A stretch of DNA of 64,000 bases, taken from the NCBI GenBank assembly GCA_964016885.1, contig OZ024740.1, forward strand, positions 8,142,450 to 8,206,449. The letters run 5' to 3'. Shown piece after piece: positions 1-13,722 of the stretch. The position numbers and the translations under genes are program-made. The notes under the pieces were generated by a model that made no database searches, was not told where the DNA came from, and saw only the letters and a program-made list of their open reading frames with translations. The stretch's first letter is position 1; each line of letters begins with the position of its first letter. Source of the DNA: Eledone cirrhosa. Lineage: Eukaryota > Mollusca > Cephalopoda > Octopoda > Eledonidae.

Positions 1-914
1 AGTTTCTATTGGTATATCAGTTTCGACTGGTATGTCAGTCTCGATTAGTATATCAGTTTCTATTGGTATGTCAGTTTCTATTGGTATATCAGTTTCGATT
101 GGTATATCAGTTTCGATTAGTATGTCAGTTTCTATTAGTATGTTAGTTTCGATTAGTATATCAGTTTCTATTAGTATGTCAGTTTCGATTAGTATGTCAG
201 TTTCTATTCATATATCAGTTTCGATTGTTATATCAGTTTCGATTGGTATATCAGTTTCGATTGGTATGTCAGTTTCTATTGGTATATCAGTTTCTATTGG
301 TATGTCAGTTTTGATTGGTATATCAGTTTCGATTGGTATGTCAGTTTCGATTGGTATGTCAGTTTCGATTGGTATATCAGTTCCGATTGGTATGTCAGTT
401 TCGATTGGTATGTCAGTTTCAATTGTTATATCAGTTTCGATTGGTATGTCAGTTTCGATTGGTATGTCTATTTCTATTGATATATCAGTTTCGATTGGTA
501 TATCAGTTTTGATTGGTATAACAGTTTCGATTGGAATGGCAGTTTCTATTGGTATATCAGTTTCTATTGGTATGTCAGTTTTGATTGGTATATCAGTTTT
601 GACTGGTATATCAGTTTCGATTAGTATAATCAGTTTCTATTGGTATGTCAGTTTATATTGATATATCAGTTTTGATTGGTATATCAGTTCCGATTGGTAT
701 ATCAATTTCGATTGGTATATCAGTTTCGATTAGTATGTCAGTTTCTATTGGTATATCAGTTTCTATTGGTATATCAGTAACGATTGGTATATCAGTTTCG
801 ATTGGTATGTCAGTTTCTATTGATATATCAGTTTTGATTGGTATATCAGTTCCGATTGGTATATCAGTTTCGATTAGTATGTCAGTTTCTATTGGCATAT
901 CAGTTTCTATTGGT

Positions 915-2705
915 ATGTCAGTTTCGATTGGTATATCAGTTTCGATTCGTATATCAGTTCCTATTGCTATATCAGTTTCTATTGGTATGTCAGTTTCAAT
1001 TGGTATGTAAGTTTCGATTGGTATATCAGTTTCAATTGGTATGTCAGTTTCAATTAGTATATTTGTTTCGATTGGTATGTCAATTTCAATTAGTATATCA
1101 GTTTCTATTGGTATATCAGTTTCGATTGGTATGTCAGTTTCGATTAGTATGTCAGTTTCTATTGGTATATCAGTTTCTATTGGTATGTCAGTTTTGATTG
1201 GTATATCAGTTTCGATTGGTATGTCAGTTTCGATTGGTATATCAGTTTCGATGGTATGTCAATTTCGATTGGTATATCAGTTTCGATTAGTATGTCAGTT
1301 TCTATTGGTATATCAGTTTCTATTGGTATCTCAGTTTCGATTGGTATATCAGTTTCGATTGGTATGTCAGTTTCTATTGGTATATCAGTTTCGAATGGTA
1401 TATCAGTTTCGATTAGTATAATCAGTTTCTATTGGTATGTCAGTTTCTATTGATATATCAGTTTTGATTGGTATATCAGTTCCGATTGGTATTTCAGTTT
1501 CGATTGGTAAGTCAGTTTCTATTTGTATATCAGTTTCTATTGGTATGTCAGTTTTGATTGGTATGTCAGTCTCGATTGGTATGTCAGTTTTGATTGGTAT
1601 GTCAGTTTCTATAGGTATGTCAGTTTCTATTGGTATATCAGTTTCGATTAGTATATCAGTTTCTACTGGTATGTCAGTTTCGATTAGTATATCAGTTTCT
1701 ATTGGTATGTCAGTTTCGATTGGTATATCAGTTTCGATTCGTATATCAGTTCCTATTGCTATATCAGTTTCTATTGGTATGTCAGTTTCAATTGGTATGT
1801 TAGTTTCGATTGTATATCAGTTTCAATTGGTATGTCAGTTTCAATTAGTATATTTGTTTTGATTGGTATGTCAAATTCAATTAGTATATCAGTTTCTATT
1901 GGCATATCAGTTTCGATTGGTATGTCAGTTTCGATTAGTATATCAGTTTCTATAGGTATGTCAGTTTCGATTGGTATATCAGTTTCGATTGGTATATCAG
2001 TTTCTATTGGTATGTCATTTTCGATTGGTATGTCAGTTTCTATTGATATATCAGTTTTGATTGGTATATCAGTTTCGATTGGTATATCAGTTTCGATTGG
2101 TATGTCAATTTCTATTGTTGGTATATCAGTTTCTATTGGTATGTCAGTTTTGATTGGTATATCAGTTTCGATTGGTATGTCAGTTTCGATTGGTATGTCA
2201 GTTTCGATTGGTATATCAGTTCCGATTGGTATGTCAGTTTTGATTGGTATATCAGTTTCTATTGGTATATCAGTTTCGATTGGTATATCAGTTTCGATTG
2301 TTATATCAGTTTCGATTGGTATATCAGTTTCGACTGGTATGTCAATTTCGATTAGTATATCAGTTTCTATTGGTATGTCAGTTTCTATTGGTATATCAGT
2401 TTCTATTGGTACGTCAGTTTCTATTGGTATATCAGTTTCGATTGGTATATCAGTTTATATTAGTATGTCAGTTTCTATTTGTATGTTAGTTTCGATTAGT
2501 ATATCAGTTTCTATTAGTATGTCAGTTTCGATTAGTATGTCAGTTTCTATTCATATATCAGTTTCGATTGGTATATCAGTTTCGATTGGTATATCAGTTT
2601 CGATTGGTATGACAGTTTCTATTGGTATATCAGTTTCTATTGGTATGTCAGTTTTGATTGGTATATCAGTTTCGATTAGTATGTCAGTTTCGATTGGTAT
2701 GTCAG
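915..2705 (+). repeat. Dispersed block duplicated at 16.05-17.82 kb
   Basis: About 1.8 kb matches 16051-17823 at an offset of 15,136 bp on the left and 15,118 bp from about 1256 on, a difference of exactly one monomer. Shared landmarks are the TTGCTATATC variant, the 17-bp monomer near 1251/16369, the 19-bp monomer at 1418/16536, the short GATTGTATATCAG monomer near 1810/16928 and the TTGTTGGT monomer near 2116/17234. Differences are scattered substitutions, such as 1560 against 16678 (GATTGG against GATTGA). It is older than the 5,677-bp duplication. Confidence 0.85.
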
Positions 2706-5700
2706 TTTCAATTGTTATATCAGTTTCGATTGGTATGTCAGTTTCGATTGGTATGTCTATTTCTATTGATATATCAGTTTCGATTGGTATATCAGTTTTG
2801 ATTTGTATAACAGTTTCGATTGGTATGTCAGTTTCTATTGGTATATCAGTTTCTATTGGTATGTCAGTTTTGATTGGTATATCAGTTTTGACTGGTATAT
2901 CAGTTTCGATTAGTATAATCAGTTTCTATTGGTATGTCAGTTTCTATTGATATATCAGTTTTGATTGGTATACCAGTTCCGATTGGTATATCAGTTTCGA
3001 TTGGTAAGTCAGTTTCTATTGGTATATCAGTTTCTATTGGTATGTCAGTTTTGATTGGTATGTCAGTTTCGATTGGTATGTCAGTTTTGATTGGTATGTC
3101 AGTTTCTATAGGTATGTCAGTTTCTATTGGTATATCAGTTTCGATTAGTATATCAGTTTCTACTGGTATGTCAGTTTCGATTAGTATATCAGTTTCTATT
3201 CGTATGTCAGTTTCGATTGGTATATCAGTTTCGATTCATATATCAGTTCCAATTGCTATATCAGTTTCTATTGGTATGTCAGTTTCAATTGGTATGTAAG
3301 TTTCGATTGGTATATCAGTTTCAATTGGTATGTCAGTTTCAATTAGTATATTTGTTTCGATTGGTATGTCAATTTCAATTAGTATATCAGTTTCTATTGG
3401 TATATCAGTTTCAATTGGTATGTCAGTTTCGATTAGTATGTCAGTTTCTATTGGTATATCAGTTTCTATTGGTATGTCAGTTTTGATTGGTATATCAGTT
3501 TCTATTGGTATGTCAGTTTCGATTGGTATATCAGTTTCGATGATATGTCAATTTCGATTGGTATATCAGTTTCGATTAGTATGTCAGTTTCTATTGGTAT
3601 ATCAGTTTCTATTGGTATATCAGTTTCGATTGGTATATCAGTTTCGATTAGTATGTTAGTTTCTATTGGAATATCAGTTTCGATTGGTATATCAGTTTCG
3701 ATTGGTATGTCAGTTTCTATTGGTATATCAGTTTCGACTGGTATATCAGTTTCGATTAGTATAATCAGTTTCTATTGGTATGTCAGTTTCTATTGATATA
3801 TCAGTTTTGATTGGTATATCAGTTCCGATTGGTATATCAGTTTCGATTGGTAAGTCAGTTTCTATTTGTATATCAGTTTCTATTGGCATGTCAGTTTTGA
3901 TTGGTATGTCAGTCTCGATTGGTATGTCAGTTTTGATTGGTATGTCAGTTTCTATAGGTATGTCAGTTTCTATTGGTATATCAGTTTCGATTAGTATATC
4001 AGTTTCTACTGGTATGTCAGTTTCGATTAGTATATCAGTTTCTATTGGTATGTCAGTTTCGATTGGTATATCAGTTTCGATTCGTATATCAGTTCCTATT
4101 GCTATATCAGTTTCTATTGGTATGTCAGTTTCAATTGGTATGTTAGTTTCGATTGGTATATCAGTTTCAATTGGTATGTCAGTTTCAATTAGTATATTAG
4201 TTTTGATTCATATGTCAAATTCAATTAGTATATCAGTTTCTATTGGCATATCAGTTTCGATTGGTATGTCAGTTTCGATTAGTATATCAGTTTCTATAGG
4301 TATGTCAGTTTCGATTGGTATATCAGTTTCGATTGGTATATCAGTTTCTATTGGTATGTCATTTTCGATTGGTATATCAGTTTCTATTGATATATCAGTT
4401 TTGATTGGTATATCAGTTTCGATTGGTATGTCAATTTCTATTGTTGGTATATCAGTTTCTATTGGTATGTCAGTTTTGATTGGTATATCAGTTTCGATTG
4501 GTAGGTCAGTTTCGATTGGTATGCCAGTTTCGATTGGTATATCAGTTCCGATTGGTATATCAGTTTCGTTTGGTATATCAGTTTCGATTGTTATATCAGT
4601 TTCGATTGGTATATCAGTTTCGACTTGTATGTTAGTTTCGATTAGTATATCAGTTTCTATTGGTATGTCAGTTTCTATTGGTATATCAGTTTCTATTGGT
4701 ACGTCAGCTTCTATTGGTATATCAGTTTCGATTGGTATATCAGTTTCGATTGTTATATCAGTTTCGATTGGTATATCAGTTTCTATTAGTATGTCAGTTT
4801 CGATTAGTATGTCAGTTTCTATTCATATATCAGTTTCTATTGGTATATCAGTTTCTATTGGTATCTCAGTTTTGATTGGTATATCAGTTTAGATTGGTAT
4901 GTCAGTTTCGATTGGTATGTCAGTTTCGATTGGTATATCAGTTCCGATTGGTATGTCAGTTTCGATTGGTATGTCAGTTTCAATTGGTGTATCAGTTTCG
5001 ATTGGTATGTCAATGTCTATTGGTATGTTAGTTTCGATTAGTATATCACTTTTTATTGGTATGCCAGTTTCGATTGGTATGTCTATTTCTATTGGTATGT
5101 GAGTTTCTATTGGTATATCAGTTTCGATTGGTATGTCAGTTTCTATTGGTATATCAGTTTCTATTGGTATGTCAGTTTTGATTGGTATATCAATTTTGAC
5201 TGGTATATCAGTTCCGATTGGTATGTCAGTTTTGATTGGTACGTCAATTTCGATAGGTATATTAGTTTCTATTGGTATGTTAGTTTCAATTAATATATCA
5301 GTTTCTATTGGTATGCCAGTTTCAATTAGTATATCAGTTTCTATTGGTATGTCATTTTCGATTGGTATGTTAGTCCTTGAATTGTATGTCAGTTTCTATT
5401 GGTATTTCAGTTTTGATTAGTATATCAGTTTCGTTTGGTATATCAGTTTCGATTGGTATATCAGTTTCTATTGGTATATCAGTTTCTACTGGTATGTCAG
5501 TTTTGATTGGTATATCAGTTTCGATTGGTATGTCAGTTTCGATTGGTGTGTCAGTTTCGATTGGTATATCAGTTCCGATTGGTATGTTAATTTCGATTGG
5601 TATATCAGTTTCTATTGGTATATCAGTTTCGATTGATATATCAGTTTCGATTAGTATGTCAGTTTCTACTGGTATGTCAGTTTGGATTGGTATGTCAGTT

Positions 5701-8045
5701 TCGATTGGTATGTCAGTTTCGATTAGTATGTCAGTTTCTATTGGTATATCAGTTTCTATTGGTATGTCAGTTTTGATTGGTATATCAGTTTCGATTGGTA
5801 TGTCAGTTTCGATTGGTATATCAGTTTCGATTAGTATGTCAGTATCTATTTGTATATCAGTTTCTATTGGTATGTCAGTTTCGACTGGTATGTCAGTTTC
5901 GATTGGTATATCAGTTCCGATTGGTATATCAGTTTCTATTTGTATATCAGTTTCGATTGATATATCAGTTTCGATTAGTATGTCAGTTTCTACTGGTATG
6001 TCAGTTTGGATTGGTATATCAGTTTCGATTGGTATGTCAGTTTTGATTGGTATATCAGTTTCGATTGGTATGTCAGTTTCGATTGGTATATCAGTTTCGA
6101 TGGTATGTCAATTTCGATTGGTATATCAGTTTCGATTAGTATGTCAGTTTCTATTGGTATATCAGTTTCTATTGGTATATCAGTTTCGATTGGTATATCA
6201 GTTTCGATTGGTATGTCAGTTTCTATTGGTATATCAGTTTCGACTGGTATATCAGTTTCGATTAGTATAATCAGTTTCTATTGGTATGTCAGTTCCTATT
6301 GATATATCAGTTTTGATTGGTATATCAGTTCCGATTGGTATATCAGTTTCGATTGGTAAGTCAGTTTCTATTTGTATATCAGTTTCTATTGGTATGTCAG
6401 TTTTGATTGGTATGTCAGTCTCGATTGGTATGTCAGTTTTGATTTGTATGTCAGTTTCTATAGGTATGTCAGTTTCTATTGGTATATCAGTTTCGATTAG
6501 TATATCAGTTTCTACTGGTATGTCAGTTTCGATTAGTATATCAGTTTCTATTGGTATGTCAGTTTCGATTGGTATATCAGTTTCGATTCGTATATCAGTT
6601 CCTATTGCTATATCAGTTTCTATTGGTATGTCAGTTTCAATTGGTATGTTAGTTTCGATTGTATATCAGTTTCAATTGGTATGTCAGTTTCAATTAGTAT
6701 ATTTGTTTTGATTGGTATGTCAAATTCAATTAGTATATCAGTTTCTATTGGCATATCAGTTTCAATTGGTATGTCAGTTTCGATTAGTATATCAGTTTCT
6801 ATAGGTATGTCAGTTTCGATTGGTATATCAGTTTCTATAGGTATGTCAGTTTCTATCGGTATATCAGTCTCGATTAGTATATCAGTTTCTGCTGGTATGT
6901 CAGTTTCGATTAGTATATCAGTTTCTATTGGTATGTCAGTTTCGATTGGTATATCAGTTTCGATTCATATATCAGTTCCTATTGCTATATCAGTTTCTAT
7001 TGGTATGTCAGTTTCAATTGGTATGTTAGTTTCGATTGGTATATCAGTTTCAATTGGTATGTCAGTTTCAATTAGTATATTTGTTTTGATTGGTATGTCA
7101 AATTCAATTAGTATATCAGTTTCTATTGGCATATCAGTTTCGATTGGTATGTCAGTTTCGATTAGTATATCAGTTTCTATAGGTATGTCAGTTTCGATTG
7201 GTATATCAGTTTAGATTGGTATATCAGTTTCTATTGGTATGTCATTTTCGATTGGTATGTCAGTTTCTATTGATATATCAGTTTTGATTGGTATATCAGT
7301 TTCGATTGGTATGTCAATTTCTATTGTTGGTATATCAGTTTCTATTGGTATGTCAGTTTTGATTGGTATATCAGTTTCGATTGGTATGTCAGTTTCGATT
7401 GGTATGTCAGTTTCGATTGGTATATCAGTTCCGATTGGTATGTCAGTTTTGATTGGTATATCAGTTTCTATTGGTATATCAGTTTCGATTGTTATATCAG
7501 TTTCGATTGGTATATCAGTTTCGACTTGTATGTCAGTTTCGATTAGTATATCAGTTTCTATTGGTATGTCAGTTTCTATTGGTATATCAGTTTCTATTGG
7601 TACGTCAGTTTTTATTGGTATATCAGTTTCGATTGGTATATCAGTTTATATTAGTATGTCAGTTTCTATTGGTATGTTAGTTTCGATTAGTATATCAGTT
7701 TCTATTAGTATGTCAGTTTCGATTAGTATGTCAGTTTCTATTCATATATCAGTTTCTATTGGTATATCAGTTTCTATTGGTATGTCAGTTTTGATTGGTA
7801 TATCAGTTTCGATTGGTATGTCAGTTTCGATTGGTATGTCAGTTTCGATTGGTATATCAGTTCCGATTGGTATGTCAGTTTCGATTGGTATGTCAGTTTC
7901 AATTGGTGTATCATTTTCGATTGGTATGTCAATGTCTATTGGTATGTTAGTTTCGATTAGTATATCACTTTTTATTGGTATGTCAGTTTCGATTGGTATG
8001 TCTATTTCTATTGGTATGTGAGTTTCTATTGGTATATCAGTTTCG
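2369..8045 (+). repeat. Tandem segmental duplication, 5,677-bp unit, copy 1
   Basis: The sequence here recurs 5,677 bp downstream. Matching landmarks include the TACGTCAG variant at 2411 and 8088, the 19-bp monomers at 2915/8592, 3761/9438 and 6267/11944, the TTGTTGGT monomer near 4440/10117, and a private TTGGCATGTCAG variant at 3885/9562. In every stretch compared base by base the two copies were identical, and long translated segments (3780-4892 against 9457-10569) match throughout. The left edge is set where 2368 (T) and 8045 (G) disagree. The period is 315 monomers plus 7 bases, because the unit contains indel monomers. The copies are either a very recent duplication or an assembly artefact. 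Confidence 0.93.
5366..5388 (+). repeat. Degenerate monomer (GTCCTTGAATTG), one of five
   Basis: This is the most diverged monomer I found: the segment between TATGTTA and TATGTCAG reads GTCCTTGAATTG instead of the consensus GTTTCGATTGG. Copies are near 5370 and 11047 (identical), 18271 (GTCCTCGAATTG), and 20398 and 21659 (GTCCTCGAATCG). The order of changes tracks the block duplications that carried it. Confidence 0.85.
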
Positions 8046-11000
8046 ATTGGTATGTCAGTTTCTATTGGTATATCAGTTTCTATTGGTACGTCAGTTTCTA
8101 TTGGTATATCAGTTTCGATTGGTATATCAGTTTATATTAGTATGTCAGTTTCTATTTGTATGTTAGTTTCGATTAGTATATCAGTTTCTATTAGTATGTC
8201 AGTTTCGATTAGTATGTCAGTTTCTATTCATATATCAGTTTCGATTGGTATATCAGTTTCGATTGGTATATCAGTTTCGATTGGTATGACAGTTTCTATT
8301 GGTATATCAGTTTCTATTGGTATGTCAGTTTTGATTGGTATATCAGTTTCGATTAGTATGTCAGTTTCGATTGGTATGTCAGTTTCAATTGTTATATCAG
8401 TTTCGATTGGTATGTCAGTTTCGATTGGTATGTCTATTTCTATTGATATATCAGTTTCGATTGGTATATCAGTTTTGATTTGTATAACAGTTTCGATTGG
8501 TATGTCAGTTTCTATTGGTATATCAGTTTCTATTGGTATGTCAGTTTTGATTGGTATATCAGTTTTGACTGGTATATCAGTTTCGATTAGTATAATCAGT
8601 TTCTATTGGTATGTCAGTTTCTATTGATATATCAGTTTTGATTGGTATACCAGTTCCGATTGGTATATCAGTTTCGATTGGTAAGTCAGTTTCTATTGGT
8701 ATATCAGTTTCTATTGGTATGTCAGTTTTGATTGGTATGTCAGTTTCGATTGGTATGTCAGTTTTGATTGGTATGTCAGTTTCTATAGGTATGTCAGTTT
8801 CTATTGGTATATCAGTTTCGATTAGTATATCAGTTTCTACTGGTATGTCAGTTTCGATTAGTATATCAGTTTCTATTCGTATGTCAGTTTCGATTGGTAT
8901 ATCAGTTTCGATTCATATATCAGTTCCAATTGCTATATCAGTTTCTATTGGTATGTCAGTTTCAATTGGTATGTAAGTTTCGATTGGTATATCAGTTTCA
9001 ATTGGTATGTCAGTTTCAATTAGTATATTTGTTTCGATTGGTATGTCAATTTCAATTAGTATATCAGTTTCTATTGGTATATCAGTTTCAATTGGTATGT
9101 CAGTTTCGATTAGTATGTCAGTTTCTATTGGTATATCAGTTTCTATTGGTATGTCAGTTTTGATTGGTATATCAGTTTCTATTGGTATGTCAGTTTCGAT
9201 TGGTATATCAGTTTCGATGATATGTCAATTTCGATTGGTATATCAGTTTCGATTAGTATGTCAGTTTCTATTGGTATATCAGTTTCTATTGGTATATCAG
9301 TTTCGATTGGTATATCAGTTTCGATTAGTATGTTAGTTTCTATTGGAATATCAGTTTCGATTGGTATATCAGTTTCGATTGGTATGTCAGTTTCTATTGG
9401 TATATCAGTTTCGACTGGTATATCAGTTTCGATTAGTATAATCAGTTTCTATTGGTATGTCAGTTTCTATTGATATATCAGTTTTGATTGGTATATCAGT
9501 TCCGATTGGTATATCAGTTTCGATTGGTAAGTCAGTTTCTATTTGTATATCAGTTTCTATTGGCATGTCAGTTTTGATTGGTATGTCAGTCTCGATTGGT
9601 ATGTCAGTTTTGATTGGTATGTCAGTTTCTATAGGTATGTCAGTTTCTATTGGTATATCAGTTTCGATTAGTATATCAGTTTCTACTGGTATGTCAGTTT
9701 CGATTAGTATATCAGTTTCTATTGGTATGTCAGTTTCGATTGGTATATCAGTTTCGATTCGTATATCAGTTCCTATTGCTATATCAGTTTCTATTGGTAT
9801 GTCAGTTTCAATTGGTATGTTAGTTTCGATTGGTATATCAGTTTCAATTGGTATGTCAGTTTCAATTAGTATATTAGTTTTGATTCATATGTCAAATTCA
9901 ATTAGTATATCAGTTTCTATTGGCATATCAGTTTCGATTGGTATGTCAGTTTCGATTAGTATATCAGTTTCTATAGGTATGTCAGTTTCGATTGGTATAT
10001 CAGTTTCGATTGGTATATCAGTTTCTATTGGTATGTCATTTTCGATTGGTATATCAGTTTCTATTGATATATCAGTTTTGATTGGTATATCAGTTTCGAT
10101 TGGTATGTCAATTTCTATTGTTGGTATATCAGTTTCTATTGGTATGTCAGTTTTGATTGGTATATCAGTTTCGATTGGTAGGTCAGTTTCGATTGGTATG
10201 CCAGTTTCGATTGGTATATCAGTTCCGATTGGTATATCAGTTTCGTTTGGTATATCAGTTTCGATTGTTATATCAGTTTCGATTGGTATATCAGTTTCGA
10301 CTTGTATGTTAGTTTCGATTAGTATATCAGTTTCTATTGGTATGTCAGTTTCTATTGGTATATCAGTTTCTATTGGTACGTCAGCTTCTATTGGTATATC
10401 AGTTTCGATTGGTATATCAGTTTCGATTGTTATATCAGTTTCGATTGGTATATCAGTTTCTATTAGTATGTCAGTTTCGATTAGTATGTCAGTTTCTATT
10501 CATATATCAGTTTCTATTGGTATATCAGTTTCTATTGGTATCTCAGTTTTGATTGGTATATCAGTTTAGATTGGTATGTCAGTTTCGATTGGTATGTCAG
10601 TTTCGATTGGTATATCAGTTCCGATTGGTATGTCAGTTTCGATTGGTATGTCAGTTTCAATTGGTGTATCAGTTTCGATTGGTATGTCAATGTCTATTGG
10701 TATGTTAGTTTCGATTAGTATATCACTTTTTATTGGTATGCCAGTTTCGATTGGTATGTCTATTTCTATTGGTATGTGAGTTTCTATTGGTATATCAGTT
10801 TCGATTGGTATGTCAGTTTCTATTGGTATATCAGTTTCTATTGGTATGTCAGTTTTGATTGGTATATCAATTTTGACTGGTATATCAGTTCCGATTGGTA
10901 TGTCAGTTTTGATTGGTACGTCAATTTCGATAGGTATATTAGTTTCTATTGGTATGTTAGTTTCAATTAATATATCAGTTTCTATTGGTATGCCAGTTTC

Positions 11001-13722
11001 AATTAGTATATCAGTTTCTATTGGTATGTCATTTTCGATTGGTATGTTAGTCCTTGAATTGTATGTCAGTTTCTATTGGTATTTCAGTTTTGATTAGTAT
11101 ATCAGTTTCGTTTGGTATATCAGTTTCGATTGGTATATCAGTTTCTATTGGTATATCAGTTTCTACTGGTATGTCAGTTTTGATTGGTATATCAGTTTCG
11201 ATTGGTATGTCAGTTTCGATTGGTGTGTCAGTTTCGATTGGTATATCAGTTCCGATTGGTATGTTAATTTCGATTGGTATATCAGTTTCTATTGGTATAT
11301 CAGTTTCGATTGATATATCAGTTTCGATTAGTATGTCAGTTTCTACTGGTATGTCAGTTTGGATTGGTATGTCAGTTTCGATTGGTATGTCAGTTTCGAT
11401 TAGTATGTCAGTTTCTATTGGTATATCAGTTTCTATTGGTATGTCAGTTTTGATTGGTATATCAGTTTCGATTGGTATGTCAGTTTCGATTGGTATATCA
11501 GTTTCGATTAGTATGTCAGTATCTATTTGTATATCAGTTTCTATTGGTATGTCAGTTTCGACTGGTATGTCAGTTTCGATTGGTATATCAGTTCCGATTG
11601 GTATATCAGTTTCTATTTGTATATCAGTTTCGATTGATATATCAGTTTCGATTAGTATGTCAGTTTCTACTGGTATGTCAGTTTGGATTGGTATATCAGT
11701 TTCGATTGGTATGTCAGTTTTGATTGGTATATCAGTTTCGATTGGTATGTCAGTTTCGATTGGTATATCAGTTTCGATGGTATGTCAATTTCGATTGGTA
11801 TATCAGTTTCGATTAGTATGTCAGTTTCTATTGGTATATCAGTTTCTATTGGTATATCAGTTTCGATTGGTATATCAGTTTCGATTGGTATGTCAGTTTC
11901 TATTGGTATATCAGTTTCGACTGGTATATCAGTTTCGATTAGTATAATCAGTTTCTATTGGTATGTCAGTTCCTATTGATATATCAGTTTTGATTGGTAT
12001 ATCAGTTCCGATTGGTATATCAGTTTCGATTGGTAAGTCAGTTTCTATTTGTATATCAGTTTCTATTGGTATGTCAGTTTTGATTGGTATGTCAGTCTCG
12101 ATTGGTATGTCAGTTTTGATTTGTATGTCAGTTTCTATAGGTATGTCAGTTTCTATTGGTATATCAGTTTCGATTAGTATATCAGTTTCTACTGGTATGT
12201 CAGTTTCGATTAGTATATCAGTTTCTATTGGTATGTCAGTTTCGATTGGTATATCAGTTTCGATTCGTATATCAGTTCCTATTGCTATATCAGTTTCTAT
12301 TGGTATGTCAGTTTCAATTGGTATGTTAGTTTCGATTGTATATCAGTTTCAATTGGTATGTCAGTTTCAATTAGTATATTTGTTTTGATTGGTATGTCAA
12401 ATTCAATTAGTATATCAGTTTCTATTGGCATATCAGTTTCAATTGGTATGTCAGTTTCGATTAGTATATCAGTTTCTATAGGTATGTCAGTTTCGATTGG
12501 TATATCAGTTTCTATAGGTATGTCAGTTTCTATCGGTATATCAGTCTCGATTAGTATATCAGTTTCTGCTGGTATGTCAGTTTCGATTAGTATATCAGTT
12601 TCTATTGGTATGTCAGTTTCGATTGGTATATCAGTTTCGATTCATATATCAGTTCCTATTGCTATATCAGTTTCTATTGGTATGTCAGTTTCAATTGGTA
12701 TGTTAGTTTCGATTGGTATATCAGTTTCAATTGGTATGTCAGTTTCAATTAGTATATTTGTTTTGATTGGTATGTCAAATTCAATTAGTATATCAGTTTC
12801 TATTGGCATATCAGTTTCGATTGGTATGTCAGTTTCGATTAGTATATCAGTTTCTATAGGTATGTCAGTTTCGATTGGTATATCAGTTTAGATTGGTATA
12901 TCAGTTTCTATTGGTATGTCATTTTCGATTGGTATGTCAGTTTCTATTGATATATCAGTTTTGATTGGTATATCAGTTTCGATTGGTATGTCAATTTCTA
13001 TTGTTGGTATATCAGTTTCTATTGGTATGTCAGTTTTGATTGGTATATCAGTTTCGATTGGTATGTCAGTTTCGATTGGTATGTCAGTTTCGATTGGTAT
13101 ATCAGTTCCGATTGGTATGTCAGTTTTGATTGGTATATCAGTTTCTATTGGTATATCAGTTTCGATTGTTATATCAGTTTCGATTGGTATATCAGTTTCG
13201 ACTTGTATGTCAGTTTCGATTAGTATATCAGTTTCTATTGGTATGTCAGTTTCTATTGGTATATCAGTTTCTATTGGTACGTCAGTTTTTATTGGTATAT
13301 CAGTTTCGATTGGTATATCAGTTTATATTAGTATGTCAGTTTCTATTGGTATGTTAGTTTCGATTAGTATATCAGTTTCTATTAGTATGTCAGTTTCGAT
13401 TAGTATGTCAGTTTCTATTCATATATCAGTTTCTATTGGTATATCAGTTTCTATTGGTATGTCAGTTTTGATTGGTATATCAGTTTCGATTGGTATGTCA
13501 GTTTCGATTGGTATGTCAGTTTCGATTGGTATATCAGTTCCGATTGGTATGTCAGTTTCGATTGGTATGTCAGTTTCAATTGGTGTATCATTTTCGATTG
13601 GTATGTCAATGTCTATTGGTATGTTAGTTTCGATTAGTATATCACTTTTTATTGGTATGTCAGTTTCGATTGGTATGTCTATTTCTATTGGTATGTGAGT
13701 TTCTATTGGTATATCAGTTTCG
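8046..13722 (+). repeat. Tandem segmental duplication, 5,677-bp unit, copy 2
   Basis: Second copy of the 5,677-bp unit. Identity to copy 1 continues to about 13764, where TATGTCAG replaces the TACGTCAG found at 8088. Positions 8046-8087 therefore match both ends of the unit, leaving about 42 bp of shared sequence at the junction. That is the footprint expected from unequal crossing-over between similar monomers. Downstream of 13764 the array continues with a different block order. Confidence 0.92.

Noticed and set aside
626..633. ATAATCAG as a regulatory or protein-binding site
   Set aside because: It is a single-base insertion in a monomer, carried by block copying; nothing near it suggests function.
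5366..5388. Degenerate GTCCTTGAATTG monomer as an insertion scar or attachment site
   Set aside because: It is one monomer long, has no target duplication, and its five copies are explained by block duplication.
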